From Sinomonas atrocyanea (GTDB lineage: Bacteria > Actinomycetota > Actinomycetes > Actinomycetales > Micrococcaceae), in NCBI RefSeq assembly GCF_001577305.1, contig NZ_CP014518.1, forward strand, positions 2,108,001 to 2,172,000: a stretch of 64,000 bases of DNA, in the 5' to 3' direction. The position numbers and the translations under genes are program-made. The stretch's first letter is position 1. Each line of letters begins with the position of its first letter. The notes below the pieces were generated by a model, which was given only the letters and a program-made list of their open reading frames with translations, was not told where the DNA came from and did no database searches. Shown here piece after piece: positions 58,301 to 64,000 of this stretch.

Positions 58301-58388
58301 GCGTTGAGGAGTCACCTCCGTCGCGTTGGGGAGTCGGCTCCGTCGGGTTGGGGAGTCACTTCCGTCGGGTTGGGGAGTCACTTCCGTC
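58301..58388 (+). repeat. 22-bp tandem repeat array B
   Basis: Four direct units of exactly 22 bp starting at 58301, 58323, 58345 and 58367, each with a GTTGRGGAGTC core and ending TCCGTC; units 3 and 4 are identical. Same family and orientation as array A. It lies just upstream of the DUF559 gene, whose other side carries array C in reverse orientation. Confidence 0.9.
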
Positions 58389-58394
58389 GGCCCC

Positions 58395-58403
58395 TGTGGA
58401 TAA
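58395..58403 (-). promoter_or_regulatory. Perfect DnaA-box sequence before the DUF559 gene
   Basis: TGTGGATAA, the reverse complement of TTATCCACA, the strict DnaA-binding consensus. It sits 39 nt before the DUF559 start, between repeat array B and the gene. No oriC gene neighbourhood is present, so a regulatory or chance occurrence is more likely than an origin. Confidence 0.35.
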
Positions 58404-58442
58404 CCCAGAGCACGCGTTCGCGATGCGTGCCAGCATGTCCGC

Positions 58443-59366
58443 ATGGACAGCACCGACCCGCTCGACCCCTTGATCCACCGCCCCTTCACGCTCGCGGAGG
58501 CGAGAGCCCGAGGCGTCGACTTCCGGGAGGTGCTGCGGTCCGACACGCGGCGCCTCAGCCGCGAGCTCTACCTCTCGGGTGCAGCAGTGCCGAGCCTGCG
58601 AGAGCGCGTGCTGGCCCACCTGCTCCTCGCGCCGGACGCATGGGCGTCACACACCACCGCGGCGGCGCTGCACGGCCTATGGCTCCCGGAGATGGCCAGG
58701 ACCCAGGATGCGATCCACCTGAGCCGGTCGTCCTCGGCAACCCGGGTGCGGCGCGCCGGCGTCGTCGGACATCACGTGCGGGTGCTCCCGGGCGAAGTGC
58801 AGGTGCACGAGGAAGGAATCCGCCTCAGCTCACCTGCCCGGACATGGCTCGACCTCGGGCACCTGCTCGGCCACGCCGCGCTCGTGGCGGTCGGTGACCA
58901 GCTGATCCGTGAACCGAGGCCTGAATTCGAACGGCGCACCCGGCCCTACGCCACGAAGCGGCAGCTCGATCTGATGCTCCGAGGACACCGGCGCATGAAA
59001 GGCGTCGGGAAGTGCCGGGAGGCCCTCAGAGACATGCGCGTCGGTGCTGACTCCGTGCCGGAGTCACTCCTGCGCCTCAGCCTCCTCGCGTACAACTTTC
59101 CCGAGCCAGAGCTCCAGATCCGCCTGCATGACTATGATCCGGGGTCCTTCAGTGCCGATATGGGCTACCGTGCGTACCGGATCGCGATCCAGTACGACGG
59201 CGGCCATCACCGTTCAGAGGCACAGCGACTCAGCGATGCCCGGCGGGACGCCGCCTTCCGTGCGGCGGGATGGACCGTCATCGTGGTCACCGCGGAAGAC
59301 CTGAGGGATGACTTCGCCCGCGTCCGAGGTGAACTCAGAAGACAGATGCGCGACCGCGCGGCGTAG
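58443..59366 (+). CDS. DUF559 (Vsr-like endonuclease fold) protein
   Basis: 307-residue protein of a family expanded in actinobacteria. The N-terminal part (residues about 1-200) resembles AbiEi-like winged-helix antitoxin/transcription proteins (SHTTAAALHGLWLP, SPARTWLDLGHLL). The C-terminal ~100 residues form the DUF559/Vsr endonuclease-like domain with FSADMGYRAYRIAIQYDGGHH and ending GWTVIVVTAEDL. Gln replaces the Glu often seen before YDG. Codon choice looks less extreme in GC than its neighbours, suggesting acquisition. It is bracketed by 22-bp repeat arrays B and C in opposite orientation. Function unknown. Confidence 0.88.
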   Translation: MDSTDPLDPLIHRPFTLAEARARGVDFREVLRSDTRRLSRELYLSGAAVPSLRERVLAHLLLAPDAWASHTTAAALHGLWLPEMARTQDAIHLSRSSSATRVRRAGVVGHHVRVLPGEVQVHEEGIRLSSPARTWLDLGHLLGHAALVAVGDQLIREPRPEFERRTRPYATKRQLDLMLRGHRRMKGVGKCREALRDMRVGADSVPESLLRLSLLAYNFPEPELQIRLHDYDPGSFSADMGYRAYRIAIQYDGGHHRSEAQRLSDARRDAAFRAAGWTVIVVTAEDLRDDFARVRGELRRQMRDRAA

Positions 59367-59470
59367 TGGCTCCTCAACGGGACGGAGATGGCTCCTCAAC
59401 CGTGAGGAGGTGGCTCCTCAACGGTGCGGAGGTGGCTCCTCAACCGTGCGGAGGTGGCTCCTCAGGGGCG
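59367..59470 (-). repeat. 22-bp tandem repeat array C (inverted)
   Basis: Five units with exact 22-bp period, at 59367, 59389, 59411, 59433 and 59455, reading TGGCTCCTCAAC on the plus strand, i.e. the reverse complement of arrays A and B. The array begins on the base after the DUF559 stop and ends at the stop of the convergent SDR gene, filling the whole gap. Confidence 0.9.
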
Positions 59471-60934
59471 TCACCAGGGGCTGGGGCGGTAGTCCTTGAG
59501 GAAGACCCCGTACAGGTCGGTCCCGGCCTCGCCCATGACGATCGGGTCGTACACGCGGGCGGCACCGTCCACGAGGTCCAGCGGCGCATGGAAGCCCTCG
59601 TCAGCGAGCCGCACCTTCGTGTAGTGCGGCCTCTCGTCGGTGATCCAGCCGGTGTCCACGGCCGTCATGAGGATCCGGTCGGTCTCGAACATCTCCCCGG
59701 CGCTCGTGCGCGTCATCATGTTCAGCGACGCCTTGGCCATGTTGGTGTGCGGGTGCCCGGGCCCCTTGTACTTGCGCCCGAACTGGCCTTCCATCGCCGA
59801 GACGTTGACCACGTACTTGCGCCGCGCCGTGGAACGCCGCATCGCATTCCGCAGGCGGGAGACGAGCAGGAACGGCGCGGTGACGTTGCACAGCTGGACC
59901 TCGAGCATCTCGAGCGGGTCCACCTGGTCCACGACTTGGGTCCACGAGTTCACGGCGGCCAGGTCGGGCACGAGCCCGCCGGCGTCGATGGCGGTCCCGG
60001 CCTCGATCCGCTCGAGCGAGGCGGAGCCGGTCGAGAGCGCGAGCGAGGTCACGGCGTCGCCGGCGAGTACGGGGTGCTCGGACATGGATCCGGCGATCGA
60101 GAGCGGGTGCCTGTCGTGCGCATGCCCGAAGGTCAGCAGCTGCGGGCCGCCGTTGGACGCCTGGAGGGCGGCGGGGAGCGGCTCGGACTCGGCGTCCACG
60201 AGCGGCTTGTACGCGTTTCCCGAGCGCCGCACCGTCTGGGCGGCGTTGTTGATGATGATGTCGAGCGGGCCCTTGGCGTCCAGCGTGTCGGCGAGCGAGA
60301 TGACCTGGGACGGGTCGCGCAGGTCGATGCCCACGATGGTGAGCCGGTCGAGCCACTCGGCGGAGTCCTCCATCGCGGCGAACCGCCGGGCTGCGTCCTT
60401 CGGGAAGCGGGTCGTGATGGTTGTGTGCGCGCCGTCCCGGAGGAGCCGCAGCGCGATGTACATGCCGATCTTGGCCCGGCCGCCCGTGAGCAGCGCCCGT
60501 CGCCCGGTCAGGTCCGTACGCGCATCGCGCTTGGCGTGGCTCATCGCGGCGCACTCGGGGCAGAGCTGGTGGTAGAACGCGTCCACCTGCGTGTAGTGCT
60601 GCTTGCAGATGTAGCACGGCCGTGAGCGGAGGAGGTTCCCGGCGATCTCGCCGGTGGCCGAGGACGCGAGCTTGTTGCCCTTCGTCTCGTCATCGATCCG
60701 GTCGGGCGCGGCCGTCGCCGTCTGCGCGATGACAGCCCGGTCCGCCTCGGCGATCGCGTCCCGCTTCGCCGCCCGGGTGAAGCGGCGGTGGGCCTTGAAC
60801 ATCTTGCCGGTCGCGCGCCGCACCGCCACGTAGTCGGGGTGCTCCTCGTCGTACGTGTGGATGCTGCCGAGGACCTTGAGGGCGGCCTGGATCTCCTCAG
60901 GGGTCAGTTCGGCTGGCGTGTCAGGGGAGCTCAT
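59471..60934 (-). CDS. Zinc-finger/short-chain dehydrogenase fusion protein
   Basis: 487-residue protein. Residues 1-100 are helical and charged. A treble-cleft-like zinc site follows (Cys107, Cys110, Cys125, Cys128 in CYICK...CPEC), then an SDR Rossmann domain with ALLTGGRAKIGMYIA, IINNAAQTVRR and NVSAMEGQFG. At the catalytic position the usual Tyr-X3-Lys is Thr397-X3-Lys401 (HTNMAKAS), so ordinary SDR catalysis is doubtful. Function unknown; perhaps an RNA- or protein-binding SDR. TAGAAT lies 8 nt before ATG 60934. Confidence 0.85.
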   Translation of the reverse strand: MSSPDTPAELTPEEIQAALKVLGSIHTYDEEHPDYVAVRRATGKMFKAHRRFTRAAKRDAIAEADRAVIAQTATAAPDRIDDETKGNKLASSATGEIAGNLLRSRPCYICKQHYTQVDAFYHQLCPECAAMSHAKRDARTDLTGRRALLTGGRAKIGMYIALRLLRDGAHTTITTRFPKDAARRFAAMEDSAEWLDRLTIVGIDLRDPSQVISLADTLDAKGPLDIIINNAAQTVRRSGNAYKPLVDAESEPLPAALQASNGGPQLLTFGHAHDRHPLSIAGSMSEHPVLAGDAVTSLALSTGSASLERIEAGTAIDAGGLVPDLAAVNSWTQVVDQVDPLEMLEVQLCNVTAPFLLVSRLRNAMRRSTARRKYVVNVSAMEGQFGRKYKGPGHPHTNMAKASLNMMTRTSAGEMFETDRILMTAVDTGWITDERPHYTKVRLADEGFHAPLDLVDGAARVYDPIVMGEAGTDLYGVFLKDYRPSPW

Positions 60935-60942
60935 GGCTTCCC

Positions 60943-60948
60943 ATTCTA
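60943..60948 (-). promoter_or_regulatory. -10 element of the zinc-finger SDR gene
   Basis: TAGAAT on the minus strand, 8 nt before ATG 60934. Confidence 0.4.
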
Positions 60949-60958
60949 CGTCGCACGC

Positions 60959-61000
60959 GCGACGGCGCGGGGCCCGGCCGTGCGGGCCCCGCGCCGTCGC
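60959..61000 (-). terminator. Terminator after glgC
   Basis: Perfect 17-bp stem (60959-60975 with 60984-61000) and 8-nt loop, between the glgC stop and the promoter of the next minus-strand gene. Confidence 0.75.
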
Positions 61001-61024
61001 AGCGGGCAGTTCCGGTGCGGCGGT

Positions 61025-62467
61025 TCAGCCGGCGGAGCGGCGTGCCGCGGACGACGGCGAGGACGCGCCGTCGGCGGTGCCCTCACCGCCGGTGGCACGC
61101 GCCGCAGCGGTGGCGTGGCGCTCCTGGATCTTCTCTGCGACCTCAGGCATCTCCGCGGCCACGTCCTCGAGGGCGGCCGGCATCTTCGCCAGCCAGGCTG
61201 CGGCGAGCCGGCGCTCGTCGGCGTCGGGCTCGGGGACGAGCTGTCCCTTGGCGAGGACGGTGATGCCCGAGGCGGTCACCTCGAAGCCGCGGCGCCTGTC
61301 GAGCTTCTCGTCCACTCCGATCGTGGCGCCGGGCGGGACGATGACGTTCTTGTCGAGGATGGCCCGGTTCACAACAGCGCCGGCGCCGATCTCGACGCTG
61401 TCCATGACGACCGAGTCGAGGACCCGCGCGGCGGAGTTGACCCGGACGTCGTGCGAGATGACCGAGCCCTCGACGATCCCGCCGGTGATGACCACGCCGC
61501 TGGAGACGATGGAGTCGAGCGCGATGCCGACGGTGCCGCCCTCGCCGCGGACGAACTTCGCCGGCGGCGAGACGCTCTGGTGGGTGTAGATCGGCCACCG
61601 GGAGTTGTAGAGGTTGAACACCGGCAGCGGGGAGATGAGGTCCATGTGGGCCTCGTAGAACGAGTCGAGGGTGCCGACGTCGCGCCAGTACGTGCGGTCG
61701 CGTTCCGTGGCGCCCGGGATCTCGTTCGTCGTGAAGTCGTAGACGCCGGCCTCGCCGCGGTCCACGAAGTAGGGGATGATGTCGCCGCCCATGTCATGCT
61801 TCGTGTCGAGCCGCTCGGCGTCGCTCTTGAGCGCCTCGACGAGGGCGTCGGCGTCGAAGACGTAGTTGCCCATGGAGGCGAGGAACTGGTCAGGGTCGTC
61901 GGGGAGCCCGGGCGTCGTCGCCGGCTTCTCGACGAAGGCGGAGATCATCGACGGCTTGGCAGAATCCGTCTCGATGACGCCGAACTGGTTGGCCATGTCC
62001 AGCGGCTGCCGGACCGCGGCGACGGTCGCCTTCGCGCCGGAGGCCACGTGGGAGGCCACCATCTGCTCGAAGTCCATCCGGTACACGTGGTCGGCGCCGA
62101 CCACGACCACGATCTCCGGCTGGGCGTCGTGGATCAGGTTCAGCGACTGGTAGATCGCGTTGGCGCTGCCCAGGAACCAGCTCTTCCCGACGCGCTGCTG
62201 GGCCGGCACGGAGGCCACGTAGTTGCCCAGCTGCGGGGAGAGCCGCCAGGTCTCCGAAATGTGCCGGTCCAGGGAGTGCGACTTGTACTGGGTCAGCACC
62301 ACAATCTGCAGATAGCCGGAATTCACGAGATTCGACATCGCGAAATCGATCAGCCGGTACCCTCCGGCGAACGGCACGGCGGGCTTGGCCCGGTCAGCCG
62401 TCAGGGGCATCAGCCTCTTGCCCTCCCCACCTGCGAGGACGATCGCCAATACCTTCTTAGGTGCCAC
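61025..62467 (-). CDS. glgC: Glucose-1-phosphate adenylyltransferase
   Basis: Makes ADP-glucose for glycogen synthesis from glucose 1-phosphate and ATP. The 480-residue protein has the nucleotidyltransferase loop AGGEGKRLMPLTADRAKPAVPFAGGYRLIDF, shown here in parts, the substrate region FVEKPA, and a left-handed beta-helix C terminus, followed by a ~60-residue Ala/Glu-rich tail. GTG 62467 opens APKKVLAIVLAGG; frames further upstream lack similarity. Divergent from glgA, with a 112-nt shared promoter region. Confidence 0.95.
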   Translation of the reverse strand: MAPKKVLAIVLAGGEGKRLMPLTADRAKPAVPFAGGYRLIDFAMSNLVNSGYLQIVVLTQYKSHSLDRHISETWRLSPQLGNYVASVPAQQRVGKSWFLGSANAIYQSLNLIHDAQPEIVVVVGADHVYRMDFEQMVASHVASGAKATVAAVRQPLDMANQFGVIETDSAKPSMISAFVEKPATTPGLPDDPDQFLASMGNYVFDADALVEALKSDAERLDTKHDMGGDIIPYFVDRGEAGVYDFTTNEIPGATERDRTYWRDVGTLDSFYEAHMDLISPLPVFNLYNSRWPIYTHQSVSPPAKFVRGEGGTVGIALDSIVSSGVVITGGIVEGSVISHDVRVNSAARVLDSVVMDSVEIGAGAVVNRAILDKNVIVPPGATIGVDEKLDRRRGFEVTASGITVLAKGQLVPEPDADERRLAAAWLAKMPAALEDVAAEMPEVAEKIQERHATAAARATGGEGTADGASSPSSAARRSAG

Positions 62468-62567
62468 TGCGCAACCCCCGTCATCTCGTGTCCACGACCT
62501 GTTTTCCCGGCCTCCGCGGCTGCGAAACGCGGTCCCCTTCACACTAGTTCAGGTTCCAATGACCGAC

Positions 62568-62573
62568 TACGTT
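62568..62573 (+). promoter_or_regulatory. -10 element of glgA (leaderless)
   Basis: TACGTT, then 6 nt, then GTG 62580. It favours that start over the upstream ATG 62559. Confidence 0.45.
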
Positions 62574-62579
62574 GAAACC

Positions 62580-63776
62580 GTGCGAATCGACATTGTGACC
62601 AAGGAATTCCCCCCGGAGATCTACGGCGGCGCCGGGGTGCATGTGGCCGAGCTCAGCAGGGTCCTCGCCCGCGAGGTGGACCTGCATGTCCACGCCTTCG
62701 GAGCCCCCCGCGAAGCCGAGGTGAACGGGGCAGCGGTCACCTCGTACCAGGTCCCCGAGTACCTTTCCGGCGCCAACGCAGCCCTCCAGACCCTCGGGAT
62801 CGACCTCGGCATCGTCCCGGACGTCGCCGGCGCGGACCTCGTCCATTCGCACACCTGGTACGCGAACATGGCAGGCCACCTCGCCTCGCTCATGCACGGG
62901 ATCCCGCACGTGCTCTCCGCGCACAGCCTCGAGCCCCTGCGGCCGTGGAAGGCCGAGCAGCTCGGCGGCGGCTACCGCCTCTCGTCCTGGGTGGAGAAGA
63001 CGGCGTACGAGGCCGCCGACGCCATCATCGCCGTCTCCCACGGCATGCGCGCCGACATCCTGCGCTGCTACCCGGAGGTGGACCCGGCGAAGGTCAAGGT
63101 GGTCCACAACGGCATCGACGTCTCGCTCTGGGGCCGCGACGAGGGCACCGAGCACCTCGCGGGGCTCGGGATCGACCCGGCGAAGCCCTCGGTCGTGTTC
63201 GTGGGCCGCAACACGCGCCAGAAGGGGGTGCCGTACCTGCTGCGGGCGGCGTCCAAGCTCCCCGCGGACGTCCAGCTCGTCCTCTGCCTCGGCGCCGCGG
63301 ACACGCCGGAGCTCGCGGCCGAGACCGCGGCGCTGATCGACGGCCTGCGCGCCGAGCGGGAGGGCGTGGTCCTGATCGAGCGGATGCTCCCGCGCGCCGA
63401 GCTCATTCAGGTCCTCAGCCACGCGACGGCGTTCGCGTGCCCCAGCATCTACGAGCCGCTCGGGATCGTGAACCTCGAGGCGATGGCATGCGGCGCGGCG
63501 GTCGTGGCCACCGCCACCGGGGGCATCCCCGAGGTCGTCGACCACGGAACCACGGGGCTGCTCGTCCCGATCGAGCAGGTCAGCGACGGCACCGGCACGC
63601 CGCTGGATGCGGAGAAGTTCGTGGCGGACTTCGCGGCGGCCCTGACCGAGGTCGTCGCCGACCCGGACCGCGCCCGGGCGATGGGCCAGGCCGGCCGCGT
63701 CCGCGCCGAGGCGAACTTCTCGTGGGAGAGCATCGCGGAGACCACGCTCGAGGTCTACCGGTCGGTACTCGCGTAG
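62580..63776 (+). CDS. glgA: Glycogen synthase / GT4 alpha-glucan synthase
   Basis: GT4 glycosyltransferase that uses ADP-glucose. In actinobacteria this type (about 400 residues, no long N-terminal GT5 domain) acts like GlgM/GlgA. The 398-residue protein starts IDIVTKEFPPEIYGGAGVHVAEL, has the GT4 donor site VGRNTRQKGVPYLLRA and CPSIYEPLGIVNLEAMACG. GTG 62580 fits the family N terminus and has a -10 box 6 nt upstream; ATG 62559 would add seven residues. Confidence 0.93.
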   Translation: MRIDIVTKEFPPEIYGGAGVHVAELSRVLAREVDLHVHAFGAPREAEVNGAAVTSYQVPEYLSGANAALQTLGIDLGIVPDVAGADLVHSHTWYANMAGHLASLMHGIPHVLSAHSLEPLRPWKAEQLGGGYRLSSWVEKTAYEAADAIIAVSHGMRADILRCYPEVDPAKVKVVHNGIDVSLWGRDEGTEHLAGLGIDPAKPSVVFVGRNTRQKGVPYLLRAASKLPADVQLVLCLGAADTPELAAETAALIDGLRAEREGVVLIERMLPRAELIQVLSHATAFACPSIYEPLGIVNLEAMACGAAVVATATGGIPEVVDHGTTGLLVPIEQVSDGTGTPLDAEKFVADFAAALTEVVADPDRARAMGQAGRVRAEANFSWESIAETTLEVYRSVLA

Positions 63777-63797
63777 GCTGGAGTCGAGAAGCGAGCG

Positions 63798-63843
63798 CAC
63801 GACGGCGGCGACTCACCCGCGTGGGTGAGTCGCCGCCGTCGTG
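63798..63843. terminator. Bidirectional terminator between glgA and hsp20
   Basis: Perfect 21-bp stem (63798-63818 with 63823-63843) and GCGT loop between convergent genes. The arm starts CACGACGGCG as at 27465 and 52040. Confidence 0.8.
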
Positions 63844-63871
63844 GTCTCAGCTGTCGTGACGCAGCGCCGAT

Positions 63872-64000
63872 TCAGTCCCGGCTGACGTTGACCTTGGTGG
63901 GCCCAGGCCCCGCCTCCGGCGCAATGGGCACGCGGACTTCGAGCACGCCGTCGTGGTAGCTCGCCTTCACGTCCTCGCCGCGGGCGCCGCGCGGGAGCTC
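63872..64000 (-). CDS. Hsp20/alpha-crystallin small heat-shock protein, 3' end only
   Basis: The last 42 codons of a minus-strand gene that continues past the window. The protein end reads ELPRGARGEDVKASYHDGVL then EVRVPIAP and a short tail ending VNVSRD. This is the C-terminal part of the alpha-crystallin domain (D-x-K-A-S-Y-x-D-G-V-L). Small heat-shock proteins hold unfolded proteins. The rest of the gene and its control cannot be seen. Confidence 0.88.
   Translation of the reverse strand, partial: ELPRGARGEDVKASYHDGVLEVRVPIAPEAGPGPTKVNVSRD

Noticed and set aside
58395..58403. Replication origin
   Set aside because: A single DnaA box without a box cluster, AT-rich segment, or dnaA/dnaN genes.
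58301..59470. CRISPR array
   Set aside because: Units abut each other in a strict 22-bp tandem period with no unique spacers, and no cas genes are present.
63771..63785. TAGGCT plus 6 nt after glgA as another leaderless promoter
   Set aside because: The next codon is GAG, not a start codon, and no gene follows on that strand.

Overview
This 64-kb window comes from a very GC-rich chromosome. Gene content and order point to a Micrococcaceae actinobacterium of the Arthrobacter/Sinomonas type: uvrC-rapZ-yvcK-whiA, then gap-pgk-tpiA-secG, a pentose-phosphate block with opcA, ctaA/ctaB, sufRBDC, DUF3099 and a GlgC/GlgA pair. No phage, insertion sequence, CRISPR array, tRNA or rRNA gene was seen. 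Most of the window is housekeeping DNA. Genes are packed tightly, often with ATGA/GTGA overlaps.

Layout. 1-9.8 kb: end of a PlsC-type acyltransferase, then uvrC, rapZ, yvcK, whiA, sodA and lower glycolysis (gap, pgk, tpiA), ending in secG (9.8-10.1 kb). 10.2-18.4 kb, minus strand: tkt-tal-pgi and zwf-opcA-pgl, the pentose-phosphate pathway. 18.9-22.6 kb: heme farnesyltransferase ctaB facing heme A synthase ctaA and an ABC-2 type exporter. 22.7-27.4 kb: the SUF Fe-S assembly operon with its SufR-type repressor. 27.5-33.2 kb: a YpfJ-like metalloprotease, an acyl-CoA ligase/thiolase pair, and the BioN-BioM-BioY biotin transporter. 33.3-41.2 kb: a frameshifted zinc alcohol dehydrogenase, recQ with an extra C-terminal domain, and a three-subunit membrane-anchored formate dehydrogenase. 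41.3-52 kb: ABC-F protein, YbaK-type deacylase, SURF1, two small conserved proteins, fabG with a likely enoyl-ACP-reductase-type partner, serB (frameshifted here), an ABC/TSUP/SpoU group, type-B L31 and a lipoate ligase with swapped domain order. 52-64 kb: PepN aminopeptidase, an ATP-grasp/alpha-E/transglutaminase operon, a DUF559 Vsr-like nuclease gene between arrays of 22-bp repeats, a zinc-finger SDR, glgC/glgA, and the end of an Hsp20 gene.

How the parts work together. sugar-phosphate metabolism (pgi, zwf, opcA, pgl, tal, tkt, gap, pgk, tpiA, glgC, glgA) dominates. YvcK and RapZ lie next to whiA as in other actinobacteria. ctaA, ctaB and SURF1 all serve cytochrome oxidase assembly. sufRBDC plus a DUF59 protein supply Fe-S clusters, for example to the formate dehydrogenase iron-sulfur subunits.

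The most unusual items are (i) a 22-bp tandem-repeat family found in three intergenic spots, two of which bracket the DUF559 nuclease gene in opposite orientation, an arrangement reminiscent of REP/RAYT systems; (ii) a thiolase lacking its second catalytic cysteine, next to biotin transport genes; (iii) a likely FabL/FabI-like enoyl reductase beside fabG; (iv) a lipoate ligase with its accessory domain at the N terminus; (v) RecQ carrying a UvrD/PcrA-type C-terminal module; and (vi) a consistent -10/6-nt/start-codon arrangement indicating leaderless mRNAs for many genes. All functions are read from sequence alone; no database search was possible.
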